Source of the DNA: CAZIVP01 sp964542915
Lineage (GTDB): Bacteria > Calditrichota > Calditrichia > Calditrichales > Calditrichaceae
NCBI GenBank assembly: GCA_964542915.1
Contig: CAZIVP010000001.1
Coordinates: forward strand, 124,001-188,000
DNA length: 64,000 bases
Reading direction: 5' to 3'
Under the pieces are notes generated by a model, which did no database searches, was not told the origin of the DNA, and saw only the letters and a program-made list of their open reading frames with translations. Position numbers and translations under genes: made by a program. Below are positions 1-8,796 of this stretch, in pieces (positions within the stretch are counted from its first letter, which is position 1; every line of letters begins with the position of its first letter).

Positions 1-1
1 T

Positions 2-100
2 ACATCAAATTGTCTGAACGAATCAACGGCAACTTCCGCTAAAATCCGGCTTCGACTCGAAGGGTTTAAACTGGAACTGATTACGAGAAAGGACATGTAA
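2..100 (+). other. Open frame tail at left edge, possibly the 3' end of a gene
   Basis: One plus-strand frame is open from the window edge to a TAA at 98-100 (32 codons) and could be the C-terminus of a gene that starts outside the window. It is too short to assign to a family. The rest of the stretch to base 293 has stops in all frames and shows no RNA gene or repeat that I recognise. Confidence 0.2.
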
Positions 101-293
101 AACACCTTCCGTTATCAAAATTCGCTTCCGGTCTGTGATATGATCAAACACCTGCCAATGAATGATCATCTAATCAAGAGAGCAAAACAAATATTTTCTG
201 ATACTATTCCGTAATGCGCTTGCAAAGATACGATTACAACCATCTCCGTTCAAGGCGGGATATGCTGTTGGAATTTCAATGCCGGTGACTGAA

Positions 294-325
294 ATAAAAA
301 ACCCGGTACTGACCGGGTTTTTTTT
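294..325. terminator. Bidirectional intrinsic terminator
   Basis: A perfect 7-bp stem (ACCCGGT at 301-307, ACCGGGT at 312-318) with a 4-base loop has an A-run on its left and an eight-T run on its right, so it can work in both directions. On the minus strand it lies just beyond the stop of the proline dehydrogenase gene; on the plus strand it would end transcription entering from the left. Confidence 0.8.
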
Positions 326-332
326 CTGCTGT

Positions 333-1235
333 CTAATTACCTTTTATTATGTTTTTGAACACCTGCCCCGCCATTCGTGGGTTTTCTTTTAACCGACGGG
401 TCGAGTAGGCATACCATTCTTCGCCAAAAGGTACATAGACGCGCATCCGATGGCCGTCATTGACAAGGATTTTACGCAGTTGTTCTTCCACGCCGAGCAA
501 CATTTGGAACTCATAGTCCTCTTTTTTTAATTTCAGCTCTTCGATAAGGCGGAGGGCATGCCAGATGAGTTTTTCGTCATGGGTGGCGATGCCGACATAA
601 CATTTATTGCGTAACAACTTTTCCAGATTAAAGTTGAAATTATCATTAATGATCGCCATCTCCTTGTAGGCGTCTTCGCGCGGTTCATTATAAATGCCTT
701 TGCACAGACGTAGGTTTGCTTTATGTTTGATCAGGCGATTGACGTCATCGGAAGTGCGACGTAAATAGGCCTGGATAACCGTTCCCACATGCTCTTCGAA
801 TTCGTCTTTTAATTTCAGATACATATCGATGGTCGCGGTTGTTGTTGTGCGGTCTTCCATGTCGATTCGTACGAAATTATTAAGCTTCTGGGCTTCCTGA
901 ATGAGGCTGCGTATATTGTGATAACAATATTCCGGATCGATCAACAACCCCATATGCGTCGGTTTTACCGAAATCGTGGAATCCAGCTTTTCTTTATCGA
1001 TGGCTGCCAGTACCTGCTTATATTGTTCTACGGCTTTTTCGGCATCTGTTTTATTGAGATTTTCTTCTCCAAGCACGTCGATGGTGGCCATGATGCCGTC
1101 ATCATTCAGTTCTTTCACGACACGAATCGCATCTTCCAGTTTAGAGCCCGCAATGTAATTTTTTGAGAAATAACCGACGATCGGTTTGGGAACCAGAGGC
1201 ATGGACCAGACGACCATTTTGTCCAGTAAACTCAT
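333..1235 (-). CDS. Proline dehydrogenase (monofunctional, FAD-dependent)
   Basis: A 300-residue protein of the monofunctional PRODH family, which oxidises L-proline to delta-1-pyrroline-5-carboxylate with FAD and passes electrons to the quinone pool. The length fits the one-domain bacterial enzyme rather than the fused PutA. The C-terminal substrate-binding motif YSTRRLKENP (about 277-286) contains the expected paired arginines and glutamate. A TIM-barrel-like pattern precedes it (DMEDRTTT, RLCKGIYNEP, GIATHDEKL). No P5C dehydrogenase gene lies nearby, so the second step of proline breakdown must be encoded elsewhere. The gene is transcribed alone, away from the secreted-protein gene at 1430, and ends at the bidirectional hairpin at 294-325. 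Family assignment is firm; physiological role is inferred. Confidence 0.92.
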   Translation of the reverse strand: MSLLDKMVVWSMPLVPKPIVGYFSKNYIAGSKLEDAIRVVKELNDDGIMATIDVLGEENLNKTDAEKAVEQYKQVLAAIDKEKLDSTISVKPTHMGLLIDPEYCYHNIRSLIQEAQKLNNFVRIDMEDRTTTTATIDMYLKLKDEFEEHVGTVIQAYLRRTSDDVNRLIKHKANLRLCKGIYNEPREDAYKEMAIINDNFNFNLEKLLRNKCYVGIATHDEKLIWHALRLIEELKLKKEDYEFQMLLGVEEQLRKILVNDGHRMRVYVPFGEEWYAYSTRRLKENPRMAGQVFKNIIKGN

Positions 1236-1429
1236 AATCGCTCCATTTTTAATTTTTTACTGTACTTTTTTTGAAGAATCAACGAAATTATATTATCAAA
1301 AAAAATATAAAACTTCCGTCAGACATTGGCAATAAGAAATTTACCGATTAAACAAATGGAATGATTGAAGGTAAACAGTTGTTTATTATAAAAAGTCATT
1401 AAAAACCAGGATGTTAAGGAGGAAAACGT

Positions 1430-2500
1430 ATGAGGTATGTTGTACTCGTTCTGCTAATGTTAATGCAGAGTTCGCTTTTTGCGGGCATTATCAAGGAAAA
1501 CAAAAGTCGCGTCGAATTTATAGGCTTTGGAAAGTACACGACGCACTCCAATGTAAAAATGACCGCCAGTAAGCATTTGGAGGAAAGCCGCAACGAGTTC
1601 AAGGGCAAAGGTATTCTGGGCAATATCGCCGCTAAATTGGTTTTACGTCCGGGACACGAAGCGGAGATCGTGGACCTGGATAAAAAACAGATCATTAAAA
1701 TCAACCATGAGAAGGAAGAGTACCAGGTCATTCCGTTGGAATCCTACGTGGAAGATTATGAGCCTTTGGAGGAAGAACCTTACGAGGCGGAGGAGCCGCA
1801 GCCCTCTGAACAACAGGAAGATGTGGAAGCGGAAAGCGATATCCGCATTATCCGCCAGGTGTTCGAGGTGAATGAAACCGGCAACGAAAAAACGATCAAT
1901 GATTTCCCTTCAAGGGAGTTTACAATTAAATGGGTAACGGAATGGGAAAATATCCGAACCGGTGAACGCGGAACCGACAGCTTGTTTTCGACGGTTTGGA
2001 CAACCCGGGAAAGCGAACGGATTAAAGAAGCACGCGCAGAGGAGCAGGCTTACAGCCGGAAGTATATGGAATCTATCGGATTGTCCATGGATGAGGAATA
2101 CTATCAAATGCTGGGGTTGAACTGGCTAACGATGTTTCAGCAAATGAATAAAGAGAAACAGGCCGAAGCAGATGTGGAGTCCGAGAAGATGGGCAGGGAG
2201 ATGCAGAAAATCGAAGGTTACCCCATCGTTATTGACGGTAGTTATTTTCTCATTCGTCCACAAGTGGAAAAAGAGCAGGCGAAAAAGCAAGATTCGGAAA
2301 AGACCGATATTACCGATGTGGGCGGCATGTTTGGTAATATCATGAAAAAGGCCGTTAAAGATAAAAAGAAATCGGAGCCCAAAAAGGAAGGCGCGACCGC
2401 CGCTTTTTCGTATTATACGGAATTGTTGGACTTAAAAGTTACCGAGGTTAGTGAATCCGCGTTCGAGGCGCCCGCCGGATATAAACAAGTCAATCAGTAA
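1430..2500 (+). CDS. Secreted protein of unknown function
   Basis: A 356-residue protein with a clear N-terminal signal peptide (about 1-18, ending SLFAG) and no other membrane segment, so it is probably periplasmic or surface exposed. After a roughly 85-residue beta-rich part comes a very acidic, proline- and glutamate-rich stretch (about 105-130), then a mixed charged region and a lysine-rich segment near 320. The first part (positions 20-90) recalls small lipid- or metal-binding periplasmic domains of the DUF4412 kind, but I cannot assign a family with confidence. A strong Shine-Dalgarno AAGGAGG at 1416-1422 supports the ATG at 1430. Its stop is four bases from the stop of the convergent radical SAM gene. 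Confidence 0.8.
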   Translation: MRYVVLVLLMLMQSSLFAGIIKENKSRVEFIGFGKYTTHSNVKMTASKHLEESRNEFKGKGILGNIAAKLVLRPGHEAEIVDLDKKQIIKINHEKEEYQVIPLESYVEDYEPLEEEPYEAEEPQPSEQQEDVEAESDIRIIRQVFEVNETGNEKTINDFPSREFTIKWVTEWENIRTGERGTDSLFSTVWTTRESERIKEARAEEQAYSRKYMESIGLSMDEEYYQMLGLNWLTMFQQMNKEKQAEADVESEKMGREMQKIEGYPIVIDGSYFLIRPQVEKEQAKKQDSEKTDITDVGGMFGNIMKKAVKDKKKSEPKKEGATAAFSYYTELLDLKVTEVSESAFEAPAGYKQVNQ

Positions 2501-2504
2501 AATC

Positions 2505-3608
2505 CTATTGCAGGATGGGAAAGGTTTCTTTCTCGTCCTGCTTCTCTTCATTCTTCTTTTTTCGGTCCAGCCAGGAAAATTCCGGGATAAAACTGCCGAA
2601 ACCCTGATTGCAATTACGGCACATATCGATACTTTTACGGTCGGCGGATAAACGACGGCGGAAGTTTTTGAATGCTTCGTTTTTCCACAGGTCTTTAAAA
2701 TCTTGCACTTCGTGTATGTTGCCCATTTCGTACTGTCCGTTCTTGTCGAAGCAGCACGGTACTACACTCCCGTCCCAGTTTATCAGTGTGGAAAGCCAGG
2801 GACGCGGGCAGGATGCCTTGTTGTTGTTTTTAACCTCATAGGTTTTTCCGTCGAAATTATAGCGGCGATAGCGATCGTTAACCGGCAACCAACGTTTGGC
2901 CTCTTCCAAATTGCGTACTTCAATATTTTTGATCAACAGCCGATCCACTCCGACTCGTTTGGCCAAGCGCCGTATGGCCGGAATTTCGTGCTCGTTTTGC
3001 TTCATCACCAAAAATTGAAGGGCGATCAGCGGCGTCTTGCTTTTACGTTCCCGTTTGATCTCCATGAAACGTTGCAGACCATTGATAACCTTATCCACTT
3101 TACCTTTCACTCTGTACTGTTCGTACGTCTCCTGTGTTACTCCGTCCAGAGAAACGATCATACTGTCGAGGCCGGAATCGATGGTTTGATGAATGATATC
3201 GTCATTAAAATAATGGGCGTTGGTGCTGGTTGTGCAATAGATATGTTTCTCCTTGGCAAGCCGTACAAATTCAAGAAAATGTTTGTTGATGTAAGGTTCA
3301 CCCTGGTGATAAAGCAGTAGGAAAAACAAATCATCGCCCATTGTCGCCATAATCTTGCGGAACGTTTCCAGGCTCATTTTACCGTTGGCGCGTTCCATCT
3401 CGCCGTTGCCCGTTGTACATAAAGGGCAACGCAGATTGCAAATATTGGTGGGCTCGATAGTCAGAACGGCCGGTCTGCCCCACAGAATATTTTTTCGAGT
3501 CAGCGCCGAAAGAAAAAAGGATGTTCCGGTTAATGCCAGGTTTTTGAGTCGCCTGGCATTAAGGGCACGAATGAGATTCCATGCTTTTAACTCGTTAAAC
3601 AAAACCAT
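2505..3608 (-). CDS. Radical SAM protein with C-terminal SPASM-type cysteines
   Basis: A 367-residue radical SAM enzyme. The 4Fe-4S/SAM motif CxxxCxxC is at C57, C61 and C64 (NICNLRCPLC), preceded by the usual TIEPTN strand. The C-terminal part has the cysteine pattern of a SPASM domain (SCPRPW, VPCCFDKNG, CRNCNQGF), which binds one or two auxiliary clusters in peptide- or protein-modifying enzymes and in anaerobic sulfatase-maturating enzymes. No precursor peptide, sulfatase or RRE-like gene is visible beside it, so the substrate is unknown. Members with this architecture are also found in sugar and lipid pathways. It is convergent with the secreted-protein gene and has its own upstream region (3609-3782) shared with the divergent glycosidase gene. 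Confidence 0.88.
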   Translation of the reverse strand: MVLFNELKAWNLIRALNARRLKNLALTGTSFFLSALTRKNILWGRPAVLTIEPTNICNLRCPLCTTGNGEMERANGKMSLETFRKIMATMGDDLFFLLLYHQGEPYINKHFLEFVRLAKEKHIYCTTSTNAHYFNDDIIHQTIDSGLDSMIVSLDGVTQETYEQYRVKGKVDKVINGLQRFMEIKRERKSKTPLIALQFLVMKQNEHEIPAIRRLAKRVGVDRLLIKNIEVRNLEEAKRWLPVNDRYRRYNFDGKTYEVKNNNKASCPRPWLSTLINWDGSVVPCCFDKNGQYEMGNIHEVQDFKDLWKNEAFKNFRRRLSADRKSIDMCRNCNQGFGSFIPEFSWLDRKKKNEEKQDEKETFPILQ

Positions 3609-3782
3609 ACCTTCCGGCTCAATTAAGTCTGATGAATGCGGACATAACGAACTATTAAATTAAAAGATTTCCGAACCCGCGGCAAACATATATCAATCCG
3701 CGCTTTCGATAGACAACTTTACGTTGAATTTTCAAGGATAATCTAATAAACTCATCTTTACAATCATTTCGGAGAGGAACGA

Positions 3783-4919
3783 ATGAACTTACGCATAACG
3801 ATATTAATACTTTTACTGCTTAACGGCATGCTGTATCCGGAAATCATTGCGGAAGAGGAACTTGCAACCGGGGTCGCCTTTTATCACGATTGTATCGATG
3901 AAACTCCCTGGCATGTTTATATTCTGGAGATGGATTTAACAAAGCGTACAAACGCATTGAAAATGGTAAAAGCGGGGCAAAAACTGACCGGGAAACAGCG
4001 TACGTCGCAGATGGTTCAAAAAATGTCTGAGAGCGGTTTTACCGTTTTGGCGGCGGTTAACGGCGACTTCTTTAAGAAGGACGGACGTCCCTTAAATGCA
4101 CAGGCAAGCGATGGCGTTTTATTAAAACAACCCATTTCGCGCAGTATTTTTGGGATTACAAAAGATGGCAAGCCGTTTATCGAAATTATGACATTTGCGG
4201 GTGCATTGCTTTCGGATGGCGGCAAACGTATTGCCATGGAGGGGATTAATGAACGGCGCGATCGCGATGAGCTCATTCTGTATAACCGCTATCACGGAAA
4301 GACCACCGGCACAAATCGTTGGGGACGGGAACGTCGCGTCCGTCCTTTAAACACGGAGGTTTATGCCAATGATACGGTGAGAGCCGTGGTTTTGGAAACG
4401 AATGATACAAGGGCAGCCTACAACTCACCCCTTGAAGATAACACATGGGTTGTGTCTGGACATGGCAAAGCCGCAATTTTTCTGGAAGAACATGTTTCGG
4501 AGGGCGATACAATCGGTTTGATTCTGGAATTGCCGCCCTTAAAAAAGCCGATAAGCGAGATGATTGGCGGAATGCCGAGATTGATCCGGAACGGCAAGAT
4601 TAGCGTGGAGTGGCAGAAAGAGGGGCCCAATCGGGCGTTCGCCTACAACAGGCATCCGCGCACCTCCGTCGGTTTTTCCAAAGATTCGACAAGGGTTTAT
4701 TGTTTTGTTGTAGATGGGCGGCAACCGGGCTACAGTTTGGGTATGTCTTTGTTTGAACTGGCGCAATACATGTTGGAATGGGGCGTATATCAGGGGCTCA
4801 ATCTGGATGGCGGCGGGTCCTCGACCATGGTGGTCGGCGATTCGGTGGTCAATCGGCCCTCGGATACGGAGGGCGAACGACCCGTCGGCAATGCTGTGCT
4901 AATATTAAAAAAGCCTTGA
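3783..4919 (+). CDS. Exported phosphodiester glycosidase (NAGPA/DUF2233 domain) family protein
   Basis: A 378-residue exported protein: residues 1-23 form a signal peptide and the rest is an NAGPA-type domain. The family is named for the mammalian enzyme that removes GlcNAc from mannose-6-phosphodiesters; bacterial members act on cell-wall or exopolysaccharide phosphodiesters. Visible family hallmarks are AAVNGDFF (near 90), RHPRTSVGFSKD (near 290) and the C-terminal GLNLDGGGSSTMVV. A Shine-Dalgarno GGAGAGGAACG lies just before the ATG. The gene is followed after 24 bases by the dCMP deaminase gene, probably in the same transcript. The real substrate cannot be read from the sequence. Confidence 0.85.
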   Translation: MNLRITILILLLLNGMLYPEIIAEEELATGVAFYHDCIDETPWHVYILEMDLTKRTNALKMVKAGQKLTGKQRTSQMVQKMSESGFTVLAAVNGDFFKKDGRPLNAQASDGVLLKQPISRSIFGITKDGKPFIEIMTFAGALLSDGGKRIAMEGINERRDRDELILYNRYHGKTTGTNRWGRERRVRPLNTEVYANDTVRAVVLETNDTRAAYNSPLEDNTWVVSGHGKAAIFLEEHVSEGDTIGLILELPPLKKPISEMIGGMPRLIRNGKISVEWQKEGPNRAFAYNRHPRTSVGFSKDSTRVYCFVVDGRQPGYSLGMSLFELAQYMLEWGVYQGLNLDGGGSSTMVVGDSVVNRPSDTEGERPVGNAVLILKKP

Positions 4920-4943
4920 TAAACTAATAGGAGTTCAAATCGA

Positions 4944-5429
4944 ATGTCTGGCCAAAAACGACCTTCCTGGGATGAATACTTTTTAAAGTTGGTGGATGAA
5001 GTGGCCAATCGCGCCACGTGCGACCGCGGTAAAAGCGGCTGTATTATCGTGCGCGATAAACGTATCCTTTGCACCGGCTATGTGGGTTCTCCGCCCGGCT
5101 TTCCCCATTGCGATGAAGTGGGCCATCAACTGCGCAAGATGATTGAAGAAGACGGTAGCGTACGGCAGCACTGTGTTCGCACTATCCACGCCGAACAAAA
5201 TGCTATTTGCCAGGCGGCGCGTTACGGTATCCCGCTGAACGGCACAACGCTATACTGTACGATGGAGCCCTGTCGGGTTTGCGCCATGCTGATCATAAGC
5301 GTAGGCATCCGTAAGGTTATCGCCAAGCGTCGCTACCACGCCGGTCAGGAAACGCGCGACCTTTTTAATAAGGCGGGAATCGAGTTAGAGGTTCTGGAAG
5401 AGCGGGTTGAAAAATACGACAACCAGTAA
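4944..5429 (+). CDS. comEB: dCMP/cytidine deaminase family protein
   Basis: A 161-residue zinc-dependent deaminase. The zinc and proton-shuttle motif HAE is at 82-84 and the paired zinc cysteines PCxxC are C110 and C113, the standard dCMP deaminase arrangement. The extra N-terminal segment with C26, C33, H55 and C56 resembles the second zinc site or nucleotide-lid region of ComEB-type dCMP deaminases. The reaction is dCMP to dUMP, feeding thymidylate synthesis. It lies 24 bases after the NAGPA-domain gene behind a Shine-Dalgarno TAGGAG. Length and motifs match the family well. Confidence 0.92.
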   Translation: MSGQKRPSWDEYFLKLVDEVANRATCDRGKSGCIIVRDKRILCTGYVGSPPGFPHCDEVGHQLRKMIEEDGSVRQHCVRTIHAEQNAICQAARYGIPLNGTTLYCTMEPCRVCAMLIISVGIRKVIAKRRYHAGQETRDLFNKAGIELEVLEERVEKYDNQ

Positions 5430-5507
5430 TGTTCAGGAATAAATTTTTCTCCAAATACGATAAACAAGACCGTAAAAAAGCAATGTATTAACTGAGGGAG
5501 GTAAGTT

Positions 5508-6005
5508 ATGAAAAAGTTATTTGTGATGACCACACTGTTTGGCTTGTTGCTGTTTCAGGCGCAAAAGGTAAACGCCCACTGTGAAATTCCCTGCGGCATA
5601 TACGGCGACAAAATGCGTATTGACATGATTAATGAACACATCGATACCATCGAAAAATCGATGAAGATGATCACGGAATTATCAAAAGCCGGCGATATCA
5701 ATTACAACCAGTTGGTTCGCTGGGTGAGCAACAAAGACGACCATGCCACCAAGCTTCAGCATATTGTTACGCAGTATTTCTTAACCCAGCGTATTAAATT
5801 GGTGGACGACCCGAACGATGAAGCCAAACAGGCAAAATACGATAACGAATTGGCTTTATTGCACGAGATGCTGGTATATGCCATGAAAACCAAACAAACC
5901 ACCGATCTCGATTATATTACCAAACTGCGTGAGACGGTTAAGAAGTTCAGTAAAAGTTATTTCGGCGAAGAAGAACAAGAACATTTGCAAGAGCATCACG
6001 AATAG
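5508..6005 (+). CDS. sodN: Nickel superoxide dismutase with a Sec signal peptide
   Basis: A 165-residue precursor. The Ni-hook of NiSOD, H-C-x-x-P-C-x-x-Y, is present at H24, C25, P28, C29 and Y32, where the N-terminal amine and His1 of the mature protein, Cys2 and Cys6 bind nickel. Here the hook follows directly after a typical signal peptide (residues 1-23, ending V-N-A), so signal peptidase cleavage after Ala23 would leave the histidine as residue 1. The remaining 142 residues are helical and match the four-helix bundle, with a longer acidic C-terminal tail (EEEQEHLQEHHE). It removes superoxide, here probably in the periplasm. A strong GAGGGAGG ribosome site precedes the ATG, and a perfect-stem terminator follows. 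Confidence 0.93.
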   Translation: MKKLFVMTTLFGLLLFQAQKVNAHCEIPCGIYGDKMRIDMINEHIDTIEKSMKMITELSKAGDINYNQLVRWVSNKDDHATKLQHIVTQYFLTQRIKLVDDPNDEAKQAKYDNELALLHEMLVYAMKTKQTTDLDYITKLRETVKKFSKSYFGEEEQEHLQEHHE

Positions 6006-6042
6006 ATTGCCAACCGGAGAATCGAAAATTCTGTGAAGCCGC

Positions 6043-6084
6043 AAAGTCATCGGATGTGGTTGAGTACATCCGATGACTTTTTTA
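6043..6084 (+). terminator. Intrinsic terminator after sodN
   Basis: A 14-bp perfect stem (6044-6057 pairing with 6066-6079, core GTCATCGGATGT) with an 8-base loop is followed by a T-run. It lies 40 bases after the sodN stop and should end the transcript. Confidence 0.9.
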
Positions 6085-6246
6085 TCATTAATTGCCTGCC
6101 GAAAGTCCATTCCAAAAAAAATTTAAATTCATTGATTGAGTACTCCAACAAGACTAACTTAAATTTTTAGATTTACGCTGTTTAATCAGGGATGCCTAAT
6201 CGATACAGGAAGTTCAAGCTTACCAATATATTCTGTAGGAGGACCT

Positions 6247-6666
6247 ATGAATTGGAAACGTATTTTAATCGCCTTTGTGATCGTGTACATCGTTTACGAA
6301 ATCATCAATTTTATTGTACACGGTCTGATTTTATCCGGCGTATATGAAAGCATAGGGATATGGCGCAGCGATATGGAGAGTAAGATGTGGATCATGTATC
6401 TCGGCGAAATCCTGTTCGCACTCTTTTTTGTGTTTATCTTTGCCAAAGGCTATGAGGGCAAAGGGATTATGGAGGGCCTTCGATACGGATTGATTATCGG
6501 TTGTTTTGTTACGATCCCCGGCATGCTGGCCCAGTACGCCGTATACCCGGTATCCTTCACGTTAACGGTAGAATGGATTGTATTCGGATTTATTCAGATG
6601 ATTATCATCGGTATCATTGCCGCCCTGATTTATAAACCAAAGGAAACGCCTCCGACGACGGCCTAA
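6247..6666 (+). CDS. Small integral membrane protein, unknown function
   Basis: A 139-residue protein made almost entirely of four hydrophobic segments (about 5-30, 48-66, 80-100 and 108-130), with a short proline-rich cytoplasmic tail. No catalytic motif can be seen. Similar four-helix proteins are common as uncharacterised inner-membrane proteins in this phylum. It has its own GGAGGACC ribosome site and its own terminator at 6688-6721, so it appears to be a single-gene unit. Confidence 0.75.
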   Translation: MNWKRILIAFVIVYIVYEIINFIVHGLILSGVYESIGIWRSDMESKMWIMYLGEILFALFFVFIFAKGYEGKGIMEGLRYGLIIGCFVTIPGMLAQYAVYPVSFTLTVEWIVFGFIQMIIIGIIAALIYKPKETPPTTA

Positions 6667-6687
6667 GTAAACAATTTAAGACCCTGT

Positions 6688-6721
6688 AAAGCCGGCCTGG
6701 CGACAGACCGGCTTTTTTTTA
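6688..6721 (+). terminator. Intrinsic terminator after the 139-aa membrane protein
   Basis: AAAGCCGG (6688-6695) pairs with CCGGCTTT (6708-6715) around a 12-base loop and is followed by an uninterrupted T-run. Confidence 0.88.
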
Positions 6722-6839
6722 TATCTGCATTCGTGATGCTTATCGGAAGGCGGCATCCGATTTCTATTAAATTCAAATACAAAGGCGTCGATATTAAGAT
6801 TTCGCAATAACACGAACAAAGAGAAAAAGGATTTGAACG

Positions 6840-8387
6840 ATGGCATTGAGTAAACTCGTACATTCTTTTTTAGAAACCAGCGCGGAGCGTTATCCGGATA
6901 GGCAGGCGCTTTTTGTTTCCAATCAATGGTACAGTTACAACTTTATAGAAAAACGAGCCAACCAATTGGCGCACCTATTGGTCGATAACGGGGTGAAACG
7001 AGGCGACCGTGTCGCCTTTTACATTGAGAATTCGGTTGAATATGTAATCACCTATTATGCCGTTCTCAAAACAGGCGCCATTACAGTCGCATTAAATACG
7101 GAGCTTGTGGCGGATAACGTGCAATACATAATGGATGACTGCGGTGTGGATATACTGTTGGTCAGTAAAAAATTGTTCAAAAAGGTGGAACCGCTCTTCA
7201 GTAAACGAAAACGTGTTGAGCAACTCTATTTATGGGATTCAAAGCGGTCAGAACAAAAGGACCAATCAGAGCCGACGCTCGTTCATTTGCCGGAAGCGTT
7301 GGAGTCCTATCCGGAGCATCGTCCCAACCGTCGTATCATCGATCTCGATGTGGCATCCATAGTATACACATCAGGCAGCACGGGTAAGCCGCGCGGTGTT
7401 ACCTTGAGTCATTTAAATATTGTAACCAATACGCGTTCTATTGTGGATTATCTCGAACTAAGCAATGAAGACCGGGTGATGGTCATTCTTCCGTTTTATT
7501 ATATTTATGGCAAATCGCTGCTCAACACACACTTTTTTGTGGGCGGTTCGGCGGTGATCGATAATCGCTTCCTCTATCCCAACGCGGTTCTGAAAACCAT
7601 GCAGGAACAACAGGCGACCGGGTTTTCGGGAGTCCCCTCAACGTTTACTATTTTACTCAATCGTTCCAATATCAGGACACTGACATTTGAGGCCCTTCGT
7701 TACGTAACCCAGGCCGGCGGCGCGATGGCGCCCGCGGTCCAAAAAGAAGTCGCCGAAGTATTTGCGCCCGCCAAACTTTTTATCATGTACGGCGCTACGG
7801 AGGCTTCCGCTCGACTATCCTACCTCGATCCGGCAGATTTACCGCGCAAGTGGGGCTCCATCGGAAAAGCCATTCCCAATGTAGAGCTGTTTGTCGCCGA
7901 TGCGCAAGGTAACCCTTTACCTGCGGGAGAACAGGGCGAGCTGGTGGCGCGCGGCGCCAACCTGATGTCCGGTTACTGGAATCATCCCGAAGAGACCGCC
8001 AAAGTGTTAAAGCACGGCTTGTATTACACCGGCGATATCGGCGTAATGGATGAAGAAGGTTTCTTATATGTGGTCGGGCGCAGCAAGGATATGATCAAAA
8101 TCGGAGGCAGGCGGGCCAGCGCCAAAGAGATTGAGGATGTGCTCTATGAACACGCTGACGTGGTTGACGCCGCTGTCATCGGAGTGGAAGATGATATGCT
8201 GGGCGAAGCGCCGAAAGCTTTTATCGTTCTGAAAGAGATGCCTGTTGAAAAGAATGGTAAGAAAGAGGAACTTTTGCAGTTTATGAGCGAACGACTGGCG
8301 ACCTTCAAGATTCCCAAAGAAATCGAAATCCGTGAATCCCTGCCCAAAAACAAGTCCGGTAAAATACAAAAATTGAAACTGGCCTGA
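6840..8387 (+). CDS. Acyl-CoA synthetase (AMP-forming), ANL superfamily
   Basis: A 515-residue adenylate-forming ligase. The P-loop YTSGSTGKPRG is at about 175-185, the adenine-binding YGATEAS near 320, the hinge motif YYTGDIG...VVGRSKDMIKIGG near 400-425, and the catalytic lysine in KNKSGKIQ at the C-terminus. It activates a carboxylic acid as acyl-AMP and then transfers it to CoA or a carrier-protein thiol. Length and motif order are those of medium- or long-chain acyl-CoA synthetases, but the acid-binding residues do not reveal the substrate. No acyl carrier protein or beta-oxidation gene is adjacent. It is transcribed alone between a terminator and a convergent small membrane protein. Confidence 0.9.
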   Translation: MALSKLVHSFLETSAERYPDRQALFVSNQWYSYNFIEKRANQLAHLLVDNGVKRGDRVAFYIENSVEYVITYYAVLKTGAITVALNTELVADNVQYIMDDCGVDILLVSKKLFKKVEPLFSKRKRVEQLYLWDSKRSEQKDQSEPTLVHLPEALESYPEHRPNRRIIDLDVASIVYTSGSTGKPRGVTLSHLNIVTNTRSIVDYLELSNEDRVMVILPFYYIYGKSLLNTHFFVGGSAVIDNRFLYPNAVLKTMQEQQATGFSGVPSTFTILLNRSNIRTLTFEALRYVTQAGGAMAPAVQKEVAEVFAPAKLFIMYGATEASARLSYLDPADLPRKWGSIGKAIPNVELFVADAQGNPLPAGEQGELVARGANLMSGYWNHPEETAKVLKHGLYYTGDIGVMDEEGFLYVVGRSKDMIKIGGRRASAKEIEDVLYEHADVVDAAVIGVEDDMLGEAPKAFIVLKEMPVEKNGKKEELLQFMSERLATFKIPKEIEIRESLPKNKSGKIQKLKLA

Positions 8388-8421
8388 ATGCCTCTAATTT
8401 ACGATTTGTAATGGGGCGTTG

Positions 8422-8613
8422 TCATTTTGGATTTCTGGCGTTAATCCAGGTTACCACAATGCCTAAGATGATTCCGAAACGAACGGAACTTTCCCAGTCC
8501 ACCTGGCCGGCGCCGTGCACCAGTAAACTGTAAAGATAAGAAACGACAGAAGCAATAATAAAAATGAGAATAAACAGGCCTGCAAACTCCAGTATCATGG
8601 TTTTGAATCGCAT
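8422..8613 (-). CDS. Small two-helix membrane protein
   Basis: A 63-residue protein with two hydrophobic segments (about 8-31 and 44-58) joined by a short polar loop. The family is unknown. A good GGAG ribosome site lies 6-10 bases before the ATG, and no larger overlapping gene competes for this stretch, which supports it as a real gene. It is convergent with the acyl-CoA synthetase. Confidence 0.6.
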   Translation of the reverse strand: MRFKTMILEFAGLFILIFIIASVVSYLYSLLVHGAGQVDWESSVRFGIILGIVVTWINARNPK

Positions 8614-8796
8614 GGTTCACTCCGCCTCAATGAATGTGACATAATCCGGGTTCCCTTTATGTTAATTAATGTAATCATGGATTGTAAGAAAAAAAATGAA
8701 AATTATAATTCATTGGACGGGGGGGAGCGACGGGTACAAGGGCGGGTTTGCTTGAGGTTATCGGAACTATAAGAGAAGGCCGTTCCATTTGTAAAG

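Noticed and set aside
918..1166. Plus-strand frames inside the proline dehydrogenase gene
   Set aside because: They lie antisense to a gene with clear family motifs and show no motif or ribosome site of their own.
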